The translations under genes were made by a program, and so were the position numbers. Shown one piece after another: positions 24,835-35,283 of a stretch of DNA of 64,000 nt. The stretch comes from Staphylococcus lloydii (GTDB lineage: Bacteria; Bacillota; Bacilli; Staphylococcales; Staphylococcaceae), in the NCBI RefSeq assembly GCF_015775975.1, contig NZ_CP064056.1, forward strand, positions 1 to 64,000, read 5' to 3'. How positions within the stretch are numbered: position 1 is the first letter of the stretch; every line of letters starts with the position of its first letter. Under the pieces are notes generated by a model. That model did no database searches, was not told where the DNA came from, and saw only the letters and a program-made list of their open reading frames with translations.

Positions 24835-25073
24835 AAACTGACCTCCTAGAAATGAATATATGGATATTTTAAGTGAGACCATGTTAATGAACAATCCGTA
24901 AATAGATGGAGTTATTGAAAAATATGAATTATTTATAGCACTCATGCTTTAGGTAAGTATGCCTTATACTACTCAAGATGTATCTTTTGTTATTTAGCAC
25001 AATATTAATTGAACTTTATATAAAGTCATCGTAATATAACGGGGTAATGACTTAACATAAAGGAGACAAAACC

Positions 25074-25592
25074 ATGAATAAACTATCAAAAATTAGCATT
25101 GCGACAGGATTAGTAGTAACGACACTTTTTAGTACAACAGTAGGTTCACAATTACTACACAATGAAATTCACGCAGCAACAAAACCTTACTATCATTACA
25201 CAGGCACAATAGGTAAGCACAGTAATTTCATTTTAGATAAAAATTTCATTAACGCAGTAAAAGCAAACAACGTCACAATGAATGGTTATCACATTTATGC
25301 TGATACACCTAGTGCCGAAAAATATCAAAAATTAGCAAAAGAAAAAAAGGTATATGATCAAAAAATCAATACTTTTGAAAAACATAAAGCAATACAAGTA
25401 ACATTCCCGGTAGCGAAAAAATCAGTTTCTGAAAAAGCTTTAGTTAAACATTACGGTAACGGTAAAGTTGTAAAATTAAAAAATGGCAGTAGTCAAATCG
25501 ACTATTCATTAAAAGGTAATAATATACGTTTTATCGTTAAAGATGGATATGTAACTCAAACGCAATTAGGTACACATATAGGTACGAATTAA
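25074..25592 (+). CDS. IsaB-like secreted protein
   Basis: This 172-residue exported protein has a Sec signal peptide (residues 1-about 35, cleavage after HAA). The mature N-terminus KPYYHYTGTIGKHSNFILD closely matches the start of S. aureus immunodominant surface antigen IsaB (PYYTYNGYIGNNANFILD-type). IsaB binds nucleic acid and is secreted in infection. No such role is shown for this protein. AAAGGAGA precedes the ATG, and the gene stands alone. A second, broken copy lies at 55770-56200. Confidence 0.82.
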   Translation: MNKLSKISIATGLVVTTLFSTTVGSQLLHNEIHAATKPYYHYTGTIGKHSNFILDKNFINAVKANNVTMNGYHIYADTPSAEKYQKLAKEKKVYDQKINTFEKHKAIQVTFPVAKKSVSEKALVKHYGNGKVVKLKNGSSQIDYSLKGNNIRFIVKDGYVTQTQLGTHIGTN

Positions 25593-25599
25593 TATATCT

Positions 25600-25632
25600 A
25601 CTTAGGCTGAAACATCATAGTGTGTTTTAGCC
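25600..25632 (+). terminator. Weak hairpin after the IsaB-like gene
   Basis: TTAGGCTGAAACA and GTGTTTTAGCCTTAA can pair with some mismatches and are followed by ATATTTT. It is likely the 3' end of the IsaB-like transcript. Confidence 0.5.
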
Positions 25633-25825
25633 TTAAATATTTTATGGGTAAAAAAACTATGACAAAGTCGTAATGCATTATTTTTCATTTTATAGGTTTA
25701 AATAGTAGTAAAAAATTGTACTATGTTACACGATTTATGATCATGAAAAATTTAAAGAAAAAAATTAAAAAAATAGCTTGTCATCATTAATGAGAGTTGC
25801 TATAATTATTTTTGTGCTTACGACA

Positions 25826-25900
25826 GGCTCCTTGGTCAAGCGGTTAAGACACCGCCCTTTCACGGCGGTAACACGGGTTCGAGTCCCGTAGGAGTCACCA
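25826..25900 (+). tRNA. tRNA-Glu (anticodon TTC)
   Basis: The acceptor arms GGCTCCT and AGGAGTC pair. The anticodon stem CCGCC/GGCGG encloses the loop CTTTCAC with TTC at 25859-25861. The T arm has GGTTCGAGTCC. CCA is encoded at 25898-25900. It is followed after six bases by tRNA-Asp, the same pair found before walR in S. aureus. Confidence 0.97.
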
Positions 25901-25906
25901 TTTTTT

Positions 25907-25979
25907 GGTCTCGTAGTGTAGCGGTTAACACGCCTGCCTGTCACGCAGGAGATCGCGGGTTCGATTCCCGTCGAGACCG
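25907..25979 (+). tRNA. tRNA-Asp (anticodon GTC)
   Basis: The acceptor arms GGTCTCG and CGAGACC pair, with discriminator G at 25979. The anticodon stem CCTGC/GCAGG holds loop CTGTCAC with GTC at 25940-25942. CCA is not encoded here, unlike in the neighbouring tRNA-Glu, so it must be added after transcription. Confidence 0.97.
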
Positions 25980-25983
25980 TATA

Positions 25984-26012
25984 TGCCCATCCAATAGGAT
26001 GGGCATTTTTTT
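25984..26012 (+). terminator. Terminator of the tRNA pair
   Basis: TGCCCATCC and GGATGGGCA form a perfect 9-bp stem with loop AATA, followed by seven Ts. Confidence 0.93.
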
Positions 26013-26255
26013 ATACTCTTTTTTAATAATCAGGCATATTTATAACAGTATTGAGCATAAATATGTAGGGTGAATTTGCAATAAATTGCAAAATAGTTTA
26101 GAAATGAAACATGTAATGCTATTATTATATAATCTATAAATTTACTTTTTTGTTTGTATAAATAGAATTAGCACGTCATAAATGGTAAATTATATAATAG
26201 AGTAATGTGTAGACAAAGAAAATAATTACACAATTGAGAAATGAGGTCTATATAT

Positions 26256-26957
26256 ATGGCTAGAAAAGTTGTTGTAGTCGATGATGAAAAACCAATTGCT
26301 GATATTCTAGAATTCAACTTAAAAAAAGAAGGATACGAAGTATATTGCGCTTACGATGGTAATGATGCAGTAGACTTAATATATGATGAAGAACCAGATA
26401 TTGTACTATTAGACATTATGTTACCAGGTCGTGATGGCATGGAAGTTTGTCGTGAAGTACGTAAAAAATTCGAAATGCCAATCATTATGTTAACTGCGAA
26501 AGACTCTGAAATTGATAAAGTTTTAGGTTTAGAGTTAGGTGCAGATGACTATGTGACGAAACCATTTAGTACACGTGAATTAATTGCACGTGTGAAAGCA
26601 AACTTACGTCGTCATTATTCACAACCTGCACAAGAGGTAAATGATGAAACAAATGAAATTGCTATCAAGGATATTACGATTTATCCAGATGCATATTCCA
26701 TTAAAAAACGCGGTGAAGACATCGAGTTAACACACCGTGAATTTGAATTATTCCATTATTTATCAAAACATATGGGTCAAGTAATGACACGTGAACATTT
26801 ATTACAAACTGTTTGGGGCTATGACTATTTTGGTGACGTACGTACAGTAGACGTAACAATCCGTCGTTTACGTGAAAAAATTGAGGACGATCCATCACAT
26901 CCAGAGTACATTGTGACACGTCGTGGCGTTGGATATTTCCTCCAACAACACGAATAG
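26256..26957 (+). CDS. walR: Response regulator WalR (YycF)
   Basis: WalR is the essential OmpR-family regulator of cell-wall hydrolase genes. The receiver domain has the acidic pair Asp9-Asp10 and phospho-acceptor Asp53 in LLDIMLPG. The C-terminal winged helix shows the DNA-binding [13 protein letters not shown]. The ATG at 26256 (233 residues, as in S. aureus) is preferred over the in-frame ATG-like start at 26241, with GAGGT upstream. walK follows after 13 bases. Confidence 0.98.
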   Translation: MARKVVVVDDEKPIADILEFNLKKEGYEVYCAYDGNDAVDLIYDEEPDIVLLDIMLPGRDGMEVCREVRKKFEMPIIMLTAKDSEIDKVLGLELGADDYVTKPFSTRELIARVKANLRRHYSQPAQEVNDETNEIAIKDITIYPDAYSIKKRGEDIELTHREFELFHYLSKHMGQVMTREHLLQTVWGYDYFGDVRTVDVTIRRLREKIEDDPSHPEYIVTRRGVGYFLQQHE

Positions 26958-26970
26958 AGGCCTATAATTA

Positions 26971-28800
26971 ATGAAGTGGCTGAAACATTTTCAATCCTTA
27001 CACACGAAGCTTGTTATTGTCTATGTATTGTTAATCGTTATCGGTATGCAAATCATCGGTTTGTATTTTACCAATAGTCTAGAAAAAGAGTTAACACAAA
27101 CATTTAAAAATAATATTTCACAATATGCAAAACAAATCGAAATTAATATAGAAAAAGTCTACGATGATGATGATTCTGTCAATGCACAGAAAGAAGTCCA
27201 AAACTTATTAAATGAGTATGCCAACCGTCAAGAAATCGGAGAAATTCGGTTCATTGATAAGGATCAAATCATTATGGCTACTTCTAAGCAGTCTACCCGT
27301 AGTCTAATAAATCAAAAAGTGAATGACAACTCTATTCAAAAAGCGTTATCCCTCGGTGAAGCAAACAGCCATACCATGTTGAAAGACTATGGAAATGGTA
27401 AGCAACGTATGTGGGTGTACAATTTACCGGTAAAAACGTCTAAAGGCACGATCGGTGTCATTTACATAGAAGCAGACATTAACGACGTTTATAATCAATT
27501 AAATAGTATTAACCAAATCTTTATCATTGGTACAGGTATTTCATTGTTAATTACGGTTATTCTTGGTTTCTTTATTGCGCGAACAATTACGAAACCTATT
27601 ACAGATATGCGTAACCAAACAGTAGAGATGTCCAAAGGTAACTATACACAACGTGTGAAAATATACGGTAATGACGAAATCGGCGAGCTCGCCTTAGCGT
27701 TTAATAATTTATCTAAGCGAGTACAAGAAGCTCAGGCGAATACCGAAAGTGAAAAACGGCGACTGGACTCCGTTATTACGCACATGAGTGATGGTATTAT
27801 TGCCACTGATAGACGTGGTCGTATACGTATCGTCAATGACATGGCATTAAAAATGATAGGTACGACTAAAGAAGATATTATAGGTTACTTTATGTTGAAC
27901 GTTTTAGGGTTAGAAGAAGACTTTTCACTCGACGAAATTCAAGAAAGTAACGATAGCTTCTTATTAGATATTAATGAAGCGGAGGGTATTATTGCCCGAG
28001 TGAACTTCAGTACGATTGTACAAGAGACTGGTTTCGTGACAGGTTACATTGCCGTTCTTCATGATGTTACCGAACAACAACAAGTTGAACGTGAACGTCG
28101 CGAATTCGTAGCTAATGTTTCTCACGAACTACGTACACCATTAACTTCTATGAACAGTTATATCGAAGCGTTAGAAGAAGGTGCATGGAAAGATGATGAT
28201 CTCGCACCACAATTCTTAAACGTAACAAGAGAAGAAACAGAACGTATGATTCGACTCGTTAACGACTTGTTACAACTGTCTAAAATGGACAACGAATCAG
28301 ATCAAATTACGAAAGAAATCGTCGACTTTAACATGTATATTAATAAGATTATTAATCGACATGAGATGGCAGCAAAAGATACTTCATTTGTACGTGAAAT
28401 TCCAAATGAAACAATCTTTACTGAAATCGATCCAGATAAGATGACACAAGTTTTCGATAACGTTATTACTAACGCAATGAAATATTCTCGTGGTGATAAA
28501 CGCGTCGAGTTCCACGTGAAACAAAACGCACTTTATAATCGTATGACGATTCGCATTAAAGATAATGGTATCGGTATTCCTATCAATAAAGTAGATAAAA
28601 TTTTTGACCGTTTCTATCGTGTAGACAAAGCACGTACACGTAAAATGGGTGGTACAGGTTTAGGTCTTGCGATTTCAAAAGAAATTGTCGAGGCACATAA
28701 TGGTCGTATATGGGCTAACAGTGTTGAAGGCCAAGGTACGTCAATCTTTATAACACTTCCTTGTGAAGTAATCGAAGATGGTGATTGGGATGCGGAGTAA
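26971..28800 (+). CDS. walK: Sensor histidine kinase WalK (YycG)
   Basis: WalK is the essential kinase partner of WalR, at the division septum. Two membrane segments (about residues 14-34 and 183-203) enclose an extracellular PAS-like sensor. HAMP (about 204-256), an intracellular PAS domain and the HisKA/HATPase core follow. The phosphorylated histidine is His385 in [15 protein letters not shown]. The ATP site shows [14 protein letters not shown] and [10 protein letters not shown]. The 609 residues compare with 608 in S. aureus. The end overlaps walH by 11 bases. Confidence 0.98.
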   Translation: MKWLKHFQSLHTKLVIVYVLLIVIGMQIIGLYFTNSLEKELTQTFKNNISQYAKQIEINIEKVYDDDDSVNAQKEVQNLLNEYANRQEIGEIRFIDKDQIIMATSKQSTRSLINQKVNDNSIQKALSLGEANSHTMLKDYGNGKQRMWVYNLPVKTSKGTIGVIYIEADINDVYNQLNSINQIFIIGTGISLLITVILGFFIARTITKPITDMRNQTVEMSKGNYTQRVKIYGNDEIGELALAFNNLSKRVQEAQANTESEKRRLDSVITHMSDGIIATDRRGRIRIVNDMALKMIGTTKEDIIGYFMLNVLGLEEDFSLDEIQESNDSFLLDINEAEGIIARVNFSTIVQETGFVTGYIAVLHDVTEQQQVERERREFVANVSHELRTPLTSMNSYIEALEEGAWKDDDLAPQFLNVTREETERMIRLVNDLLQLSKMDNESDQITKEIVDFNMYINKIINRHEMAAKDTSFVREIPNETIFTEIDPDKMTQVFDNVITNAMKYSRGDKRVEFHVKQNALYNRMTIRIKDNGIGIPINKVDKIFDRFYRVDKARTRKMGGTGLGLAISKEIVEAHNGRIWANSVEGQGTSIFITLPCEVIEDGDWDAE

Positions 28801-30130
28801 AGAGTTATTTAAAACAATCATCCTGTCGCTACTTGTCCTAATGAGTGCCGTACTAACATATATGACATGGAACTTTTCACCAGATTTAGCTAACGTGAAT
28901 AGTCACGATAGTAAAGATAAGCATACGAATACGATTGGTAAGACTTTAAAAGGCGGCATGTCACAAGCGATTACGCCATACCAAATTATCCATTCCAACG
29001 GAGATGAAACGGAAGGTATGGGTGCAACGAAAAATAACGTGAAAACTTTGATTAAACCGTTGAAAGACCAAAAAGTAACACATTCTGAACGTATGCACAG
29101 TCAGCATAATTTAATTATTCCTGATTTAAGCAATAACTTTGTCGTTCTTGATTTTACGTATCAAATGCCATTAGCAACATATTTAGGTCAAGTCTTAAAT
29201 ATTAACGCGAAAGTACCCAATCATTTTAATTTCAACCGGTTACTGATTGATAAGGATCATAATGGTAAATTAAAATTATATGCGATTAGTAAAGATAGAC
29301 ACGACGTCGTGCGTATGACAACGACGGCCAAAAGCTCTAAGATGATACAGGCGCTAGCAGAGAGTGACAAGGCGATGCGACCATACTCAGACATCATCAC
29401 GAATAAAGACACTATCGATAAAGCTACGCATATCTTTGCGCCAGAAAAGCCTAAGAAATTAAAAACGTATCGTACGATTTACAATCGTATCAGTGTAGAT
29501 GCGATGAACTCTATTTTATTTAATGATTCTGTCGTCGTACGAAGCGCTACCAGCGGCACGACAACTTACAACAACAACACGGGTGTAGCTAACTATAATG
29601 ATCAATCAGAAAAGTACCGTTACACGAACTTGTCTGAAGATGAAGACAAGTCGAAAAACATGAAAGAAACGATACCGAGTACATTTAATTATATAAATGG
29701 TCATGGTGGTTTTACTGATGACTTTAGATTGTTCAGTACCGACAACGACACTGGAGAATTAACATACCAATTATTCTTAAATGGACGTCCAACGTTTAAC
29801 ACAGATAATTTAAACCAAATAAAAGTAGCTTGGGGTAAAAAAGGTATATTCGGTTATGCAAGAGCGTTATTAAAAACGAACGTTACAATTGATAGTGGTG
29901 GCGATAGTGAGATTTCACTTCCAGGTGCCGAAGAAGTTCGTGCTTCTTTAGCTAATAATCCACAACTTGATTTTGAAAAAGTAACGAATATCGCGCTCGG
30001 TTATACGATGAACGATAAACCAGATAATAAAGACATCGAAATTCAACATAATAGTGAGTTTAAACCACAATGGTATGTTGAATATAACGGCAAATGGCAT
30101 CCATACTCTAAAGATGGGGGGCTAGAATAA
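28790..30130 (+). CDS. walH: WalRK regulatory protein WalH (YycH)
   Basis: WalH is a membrane-anchored extracytoplasmic protein that with WalI binds WalK and modulates its activity. One N-terminal membrane segment (about [20 protein letters not shown]) precedes a large outside domain. The ATG at 28790 gives 446 residues, in line with the S. aureus protein. An in-frame ATG at 28778 would add four residues and lies deeper inside walK. walI starts directly after the stop. The pattern [12 protein letters not shown] is a shared landmark with the S. aureus protein. Confidence 0.94.
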   Translation: MRSKELFKTIILSLLVLMSAVLTYMTWNFSPDLANVNSHDSKDKHTNTIGKTLKGGMSQAITPYQIIHSNGDETEGMGATKNNVKTLIKPLKDQKVTHSERMHSQHNLIIPDLSNNFVVLDFTYQMPLATYLGQVLNINAKVPNHFNFNRLLIDKDHNGKLKLYAISKDRHDVVRMTTTAKSSKMIQALAESDKAMRPYSDIITNKDTIDKATHIFAPEKPKKLKTYRTIYNRISVDAMNSILFNDSVVVRSATSGTTTYNNNTGVANYNDQSEKYRYTNLSEDEDKSKNMKETIPSTFNYINGHGGFTDDFRLFSTDNDTGELTYQLFLNGRPTFNTDNLNQIKVAWGKKGIFGYARALLKTNVTIDSGGDSEISLPGAEEVRASLANNPQLDFEKVTNIALGYTMNDKPDNKDIEIQHNSEFKPQWYVEYNGKWHPYSKDGGLE

Positions 30131-30919
30131 ATGAACTGGAAACGCGCAAAAACATTATTTATCTTCGTATTTATTCTAGTAAATATTAGCTTAATCATAA
30201 TTTATATCGATAAAGTTAATAAATCCCACATTAATGAAAGTGATAGCGACAACAAAGTTAATTTTAAACAAGAAGAAATCGCTATACCGCACAATCTTCA
30301 AAGTGCGAAAGGCGTTAAAATGCAACTTATAACCGCGCGCACAAAAGATTTCACAAACTACGCGAAAAATAAAAAAGACGTAGAAAGTGCGTCAAATGGT
30401 GATGTCGCTAAGTCCGACTTAGACCACCATATCAGTATCAACAAAGACAGTTTCACGCACTTGAAAAATTATATTAAAAATAACGTGTATAAAGGCGATA
30501 GTTATGCGATGAGCAATGTAACAGATGACAAAGTTACCCTTGAACAAACGTATAATGCTTTCCCTATTATGAATAATAGTAAAGCTCAGCTGACGTTTGA
30601 TTTAAACAAGAGTAAACAAGCAACAAAATATAAACAAACAGCTATGGAATCTATCAAACCTTCCAAAGGCGAAAATAACGAAAAGAAACAAGTCATCAGT
30701 GCAAGATCAGCCATCGAAGCATTATACTATAACCGTTATTTGAAACGTAAAGATGAAGTAACTCAAGTGAGACTCGGCTATTACACGGTCGTAAAAGAAC
30801 CTAATGTCCAAGTTTTAGAAGGTAACTGGGAAATTAAAGTGAAACATAAAGGGCAAGACAAAACAAAAACATATTACGTCGAAGCGGTTAGCCAAAGCCC
30901 TAAAATCATAGAAGAATAA
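30131..30919 (+). CDS. walI: WalRK regulatory protein WalI (YycI)
   Basis: This 262-residue single-pass membrane protein (membrane segment about residues 7-25, TLFIFVFILVNISLIII) partners WalH in controlling WalK. It starts at the base after the walH stop, with GGGGGGCTAG upstream, so the two are coupled. In S. aureus walJ follows directly. Here a terminator and a xylulokinase gene intervene. Confidence 0.94.
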   Translation: MNWKRAKTLFIFVFILVNISLIIIYIDKVNKSHINESDSDNKVNFKQEEIAIPHNLQSAKGVKMQLITARTKDFTNYAKNKKDVESASNGDVAKSDLDHHISINKDSFTHLKNYIKNNVYKGDSYAMSNVTDDKVTLEQTYNAFPIMNNSKAQLTFDLNKSKQATKYKQTAMESIKPSKGENNEKKQVISARSAIEALYYNRYLKRKDEVTQVRLGYYTVVKEPNVQVLEGNWEIKVKHKGQDKTKTYYVEAVSQSPKIIEE

Positions 30920-30929
30920 GTTAAGTAAG

Positions 30930-30961
30930 AGCGAAGCATAGCACATATGCTTCGCTTTTTA
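30930..30961 (+). terminator. Terminator after walI
   Basis: AGCGAAGCATA and TATGCTTCGCT form a perfect 11-bp stem with a short loop and a T run. It closes walRKHI and separates it from xylB and walJ. Confidence 0.92.
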
Positions 30962-31169
30962 GTTAAATAAAAGTACCCAAATTTTCACAAAAGACTGTTA
31001 GTAATAGTTCTATAATTAGTTATGGGTATTCGCAATATGTTACTTTATAGGAACAATCATTACGTGCTTTATTAAAATTTAGCAAGCAATTATGGAAAAA
31101 ACAGGAAGAACTTCTCATATACATCACGAATGTACACATCAAATTAATCGTTAAGATAAGAGGGATATA

Positions 31170-32660
31170 ATGGAAAACGTCGTATTAGGTATCGATTTAG
31201 GTACAAGTTCAATTAAAACAATAGCCGTTAATCAACAAGGCGTAGTTATTGCTACAGTAAGTGAACCATTAGCACTTATACAAAATTTCCCGGGATATAA
31301 TGAACAAGATCCAGAGGCATGGTTTGAAGCTACTAAAAAAACGATCATAGCAATTGTGCAAGATTCAGCGATGAAGGATAAAAGAATAGCAGGCATATCA
31401 TTTTCAGGACAAATGCATGGTCTTGTACCACTCGATAAATCGCGCAATCTCATACGTAATGCCATTTTATGGAATGACACACGTACAACAGAACAATGTG
31501 AACAACTAGCAAAACGTTACGGTGATACATTATTAAAAAACCCTATTTTAGAAGGATTTACTTTACCAAAATTATTATGGCTGAAACAACATGAACCCGC
31601 TAATTGGAACAAGTTAGATATATTTGTCTTACCTAAAGACTACGTAAGATACCGTTTAACCGGAGAGCTACATATGGAATATAGCGATGCAGCAGGAACG
31701 TTATTATTAGATCCTGATACAAACGAATGGGCAAAAGATATCGCGAACGACCTTGAACTCGGTGATATCTTTCCACCACTTGTAGCATCTCATTGTCGTG
31801 TCGGTGTAGTTTCTGATGCGTTATTGACCGAATTAGGTTTAGCAGAAGAAATAGCCGTCTTTGCAGGAGGCGCAGATAATGCTTGTGGAGCACTCGGTGC
31901 AGGTGTCATTAATGAAGACCAAACACTATGTAGTATCGGTACGTCAGGCGTCATTCTAGCACCAGAAAATAATGAAGGATTAAATTACGGTCACAATATC
32001 CATTATTTTAAACATGCTTTACCACACACTGCATACGCAATGGGCGTGACACTTAGTGCAGGATACAGTTTAAATTGGTTCAAAGAAACCGTGTTCCCAG
32101 AAACATCATTTGAAGACATGATTGAAGAGGCGTCAAAAACAAATATCGGTGCTAATGGATTAATTTTCGCACCTTATATACAAGGCGAACGTACACCACA
32201 TGGCGATGCTACAGTTCGTGGTAGCTTTATCGGTTTAAGTGGTTCTACGACGTCTGATCAAATGGCACGGGCAACGATTGAAGGCATCACCTATGCACTA
32301 TATGAAGCGATTGTCTTTATGCGTCAGGCAGGTAAATCAATCGATCATATCATTTCTATTGGTGGAGGCGCTAAAAGTGAATTTTGGCTACAACTCCAAG
32401 CAGACGTCTTTAATACCAAAGTAAGTAAATTAAATTATGAAGATGGCCCTAGCATGGGCGCGGCCATTTTAGCAGCAGTAGGATTAGGTTGGTTCGAATC
32501 ATTTGAAGATTGCGTTAAGCAATTTATAAGTACCAGTACCACATATACGCCTAACGAAGATAATCATCAACGTTATACAAAGTATTTTGAAATTTATCGC
32601 CAAGTTTATGCACAAACTAAAGATTTATCACGACAACTGTTAGCCATAGAACAAAATTAA
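31170..32660 (+). CDS. xylB: Xylulokinase (FGGY family)
   Basis: XylB phosphorylates D-xylulose to xylulose 5-phosphate for the pentose phosphate pathway. The N-terminal LGIDLGTSSIKTIAV is the phosphate-binding loop. SGQMHGLV is the motif that marks xylulokinases within the FGGY family. The second half has GGGAKSEFWLQLQADVF and the adenosine-site GPSMGAAILA. The 496 residues are typical. GAGGGATA precedes the ATG. It stands alone, without xylA, xylR or a transporter, and is an insertion between walI and walJ relative to S. aureus. Gluconokinase or ribulokinase activity is less likely from the motif. Confidence 0.88.
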   Translation: MENVVLGIDLGTSSIKTIAVNQQGVVIATVSEPLALIQNFPGYNEQDPEAWFEATKKTIIAIVQDSAMKDKRIAGISFSGQMHGLVPLDKSRNLIRNAILWNDTRTTEQCEQLAKRYGDTLLKNPILEGFTLPKLLWLKQHEPANWNKLDIFVLPKDYVRYRLTGELHMEYSDAAGTLLLDPDTNEWAKDIANDLELGDIFPPLVASHCRVGVVSDALLTELGLAEEIAVFAGGADNACGALGAGVINEDQTLCSIGTSGVILAPENNEGLNYGHNIHYFKHALPHTAYAMGVTLSAGYSLNWFKETVFPETSFEDMIEEASKTNIGANGLIFAPYIQGERTPHGDATVRGSFIGLSGSTTSDQMARATIEGITYALYEAIVFMRQAGKSIDHIISIGGGAKSEFWLQLQADVFNTKVSKLNYEDGPSMGAAILAAVGLGWFESFEDCVKQFISTSTTYTPNEDNHQRYTKYFEIYRQVYAQTKDLSRQLLAIEQN

Positions 32661-32688
32661 GAAGAACGAGCCATATACACATGGCGAT

Positions 32689-32757
32689 ATGGCATTAAAA
32701 GAAGTAGACGTACCAGAAATTGGAGTACATGATGTTTATGGCTGTAGCAATGTTTAA
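32689..32757 (+). pseudogene. Possible remnant of an alcohol-dehydrogenase N-terminus
   Basis: A 22-codon fragment reads MALKEVDVPEIGVHDVYGC before a stop, resembling the first beta strands of zinc-type (MDR) alcohol dehydrogenases (EDVPVPEIGPHDVLVKV-type). Nothing else of such a gene follows. It may mark a deleted gene next to xylB, such as a sugar-alcohol dehydrogenase, but the short length leaves chance similarity possible. Confidence 0.3.
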
Positions 32758-33271
32758 TCCAACAGCTGTAAATCTGTTATACTGATGAATACAATTTTGA
32801 AGATGCAAAATAAGTATGTACAAATAAAAGTTATGAGTATACATCTATAACATAAGATTTGATAGCGACAGAAATTAAGGTTTTGTGTTTTTGGAAAAGG
32901 GAATTTTGATGTGGTCATGAGTCGATTAAAATATTAGAGGCTAAGATATCTTTGGATGTCTTAGCTTTTTTTGTGAATAAGTAGCGCAGTTTTGAAAAAA
33001 CATTAATTACAAAAGTGTAGTTATTGTATAGGCATAAAGTAAATTGTTATAGTATAATGTAATAGTGTTTTTAAAGAACGGATTAATATTAATACTGGGA
33101 ACTTATAGATATACAAGAATCACATACGGTAGCCGTGGAATGTTAACAGTCGAAGCGGTTGTACGATATGTACGTTTAAAAGGGAAGACTACAGGAACAG
33201 TGCAGTAAGATTGCACGTAGTGTAGAAATTAAAAAATGTAGTAGTTTAGAGATTAGAAAGGGTGAAATCGC
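32758..33271 (+). other. Non-coding stretch before walJ: hairpin and long leader
   Basis: No credible gene is seen. A terminator-like hairpin (GGCTAAGATATC 32939-32950, GATGTCTTAGC 32955-32965, then Ts) lies in it. A perfect -10 hexamer TATAAT at 33053-33058 could start a leader of about 200 bases. The leader contains small inverted repeats such as GTGCA/TGCAC at 33199-33215 and GTAC-rich sequence near 33163. walJ has its own GGGTGA site at the 3' end. Confidence 0.55.
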
Positions 33272-34063
33272 TTGATACGAATGAGTGTATTAGCGAGTGG
33301 TAGTACAGGAAATGCCACTTATGTGGAAAGTGATAAAGGTAGTTTACTTGTAGACGTAGGTCTAACTGGTAAAAAAATGGAAGAACTATTTGGACAAATA
33401 GACAAAAAAATAGAAGATTTAAATGGCATACTTGTTACACATGAACACATCGACCACATAAAAGGTCTAGGGGTGTTAGCACGTAAGTATAAATTACCAA
33501 TTTATGCCAACGAAAAAACTTGGACGGCAATAGATAAGAAAGACAGTAAAATTCCTATGGAACAGAAATTTATTTTTAACCCATACGATACACAATCTAT
33601 TGCAGGATTTGATATAGAGTCATTTAATGTGTCTCACGATGCGATTGACCCTCAATTTTACATTTTCCATAACAATTATAAGAAATTTACTATTTTAACA
33701 GATACAGGCTACGTGTCAGACCGCATGAAAGGCATGATTCAAGGCAGCGATGCATTTATGTTCGAAAGCAATCACGATGTAGATATGTTACGTATGTGCC
33801 GTTATCCTTGGAAAACAAAACAACGTATTTTAGGCGATATGGGACACGTGTCGAATGAAGATGCAGGACATGCCATGACCGACGTAATCACAGGAAGTAC
33901 GAAACGCATCTATTTATCACATTTATCACAAGATAATAATATGAAAGACTTAGCACGCATGAGCGTTGCACAAGTATTGAACGAACACGATATCGATACA
34001 GATCGTGAAGTTGTACTATGCGATACAGATAAGGCAGAAGCAACACCAATTTATACCTTATAG
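33272..34063 (+). CDS. walJ: MBL-fold hydrolase WalJ (YycJ)
   Basis: This metallo-beta-lactamase fold protein (263 residues) is linked to the Wal system by position and connected in other Firmicutes to DNA repair and cell division. The metal-binding HxHxDH appears as [12 protein letters not shown], with further ligands in [12 protein letters not shown] and YLSHLSQDN. The start is TTG at 33272, supported by AAGGGTGA upstream. An internal ATG three codons later is possible. Unlike in S. aureus it is not contiguous with walI. The nuclease activity is inferred from the family. Confidence 0.92.
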   Translation: MIRMSVLASGSTGNATYVESDKGSLLVDVGLTGKKMEELFGQIDKKIEDLNGILVTHEHIDHIKGLGVLARKYKLPIYANEKTWTAIDKKDSKIPMEQKFIFNPYDTQSIAGFDIESFNVSHDAIDPQFYIFHNNYKKFTILTDTGYVSDRMKGMIQGSDAFMFESNHDVDMLRMCRYPWKTKQRILGDMGHVSNEDAGHAMTDVITGSTKRIYLSHLSQDNNMKDLARMSVAQVLNEHDIDTDREVVLCDTDKAEATPIYTL

Positions 34064-34119
34064 TAGTGAGATGAAGATACCGGTTGGTTGGAGTTGGCTG
34101 CGAGGGCAATATAAAAATG

Positions 34120-34155
34120 AAGCTGGGACATAATGGGATGTCTCAGCTTTTTTAA
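34120..34155 (+). terminator. Terminator after walJ
   Basis: AAGCTGGGACAT and GATGTCTCAGCTT pair with small mismatches around a short loop and are followed by seven Ts. Confidence 0.85.
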
Positions 34156-34328
34156 TATCATAATTTAAATTATAAACAAGGTACAATATAATAAAAATAA
34201 AGCATTATATTAATTTAGTGATAGAACTATTTTAGTATGAAATTGATAAGTTAGTCATAATTTTATAATACAAAGAAACAAATTTTATAAGATGCTTTGT
34301 AATAGGCTATTAAGGAATTGTAAATCTT

Positions 34329-34559
34329 TGTGTATAACTATGTAAGACAACCACGAAGTTATCCACTGTTTTGTACATAGTTATCCAGAGTTGTGCACAA
34401 TTCACAGAGAAATACCCACATTATGCACAGGGTTATCCACAAATACACAAGTTATCCCCAGAACAATCATTAAAAAATTGTAAAATGTGTAAAGTATGTT
34501 TATTCAATAATGGTATAATTAGACGGAGATGTGTGAATAAGTGTATAACTTGTGGATAA
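34329..34559. other. Cluster of DnaA-box-like sequences upstream of rlmH
   Basis: Within 231 bases there are about ten nonamers close to TTATNCACA. Plus strand: TTATCCACT 34359, TTATCCAGA 34381, TTGTGCACA 34391, ATACCCACA 34412, TTATGCACA 34421, TTATCCACA (perfect) 34433, TTATCCCCA 34452. Minus strand: TGTGTATAA 34329, TGTGAATAA 34532, TGTGGATAA (perfect) 34551. The density far exceeds that in the dnaA-dnaN gap seen here. The interval 34160-34600 has no convincing gene, and a 62-codon reading inside it is judged spurious. Confidence 0.7.
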
Positions 34560-34600
34560 GTCTAATAACTTGTGTTTATTCAATAGATTTGGAGGATATT

Positions 34601-35080
34601 ATGAAGATAACAATACTGACCGTAGGCAAACTGAAAGAAAAATATTGGAAACAAGCCATCGCAGAATACGAAAAACGCCTCGGCGCCTACACTAAGATAG
34701 AAGTCATTGAAGTGGCCGACGAAAAAGCCCCTGAAAACATGAGCGACAAAGAAATTGAACAAGTAAAAGCCAAAGAAGGCCAACGCCTACTTAGCAAAAT
34801 CAAAGATCAAGCCACCGTCATCACACTAGAGATTAAAGGCAACATGCTGACATCAGAAGGCCTAGCTAAAGAAATAGAACGTCGCATGACCCAAGGCCAA
34901 AGCGACTTTGTATTTGTTATCGGCGGATCCCATGGCCTACACCAAGACGTCCTAAATAGAAGTAACTACAGCCTGTCATTTAGCAAAATGACCTTCCCCC
35001 ACCAAATGATGCGCGTCGTGCTGATAGAACAAGTTTATCGAGCATTTAAGATAATGAGGGGCGAAGCATATCATAAATGA
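34601..35080 (+). CDS. rlmH: 23S rRNA (pseudouridine-1915-N3)-methyltransferase RlmH (OrfX)
   Basis: RlmH methylates pseudouridine 1915 of 23S rRNA. It is a 159-residue SPOUT-family enzyme. The SAM-binding knot is seen in [13 protein letters not shown] and the conserved C-terminus in [25 protein letters not shown] sequence, ending RGEAYHK. The ATG at 34601 has GGAGGAT four bases upstream. Its last codons are the universal integration site for SCC elements, and an SCC-type island follows immediately. Confidence 0.98.
   Translation: MKITILTVGKLKEKYWKQAIAEYEKRLGAYTKIEVIEVADEKAPENMSDKEIEQVKAKEGQRLLSKIKDQATVITLEIKGNMLTSEGLAKEIERRMTQGQSDFVFVIGGSHGLHQDVLNRSNYSLSFSKMTFPHQMMRVVLIEQVYRAFKIMRGEAYHK
35063..35080 (+). 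other. SCC attachment core at the 3' end of rlmH
   Basis: GAAGCATATCATAAATGA matches the canonical SCC att core and includes the rlmH stop codon. It is followed by TGCGGTTTTT, typical of an SCC left end, and ATAAGGTTCTTCTTAT, a short inverted repeat. CcrA and CcrB recombine at this site. No second copy of the core was found downstream in the window. The 200 bases up to 35283 hold no gene. Confidence 0.85.
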
Positions 35081-35283
35081 TGCGGTTTTTATAAGGTTCT
35101 TCTTATTGGTGAAATTGTTAAAAAAACAAAATGCAATGAATTGACAAATTAAAATCGCTTTAAGTCGTATTCTCAAAGAATCTATAAATCACTCGTATGT
35201 ACACAGCCCCTTACTATCAGTTAAAGTGTCACTTTTCGGTTCTAATATTTATTATTCATAAGATATGCAATATATGATACAAT

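Noticed and set aside
24835..24945. Longer N-terminus for the glyoxalase-fold protein
   Set aside because: The added residues include the translated ribosome-binding site and do not resemble the family; GTG at 24834 is better placed.
34371..34559. Open frame of 62 codons upstream of rlmH with several Cys
   Set aside because: No ribosome-binding site, the start is inside the DnaA-box cluster, and the sequence is explained by repeated TTATCCACA-like nonamers.
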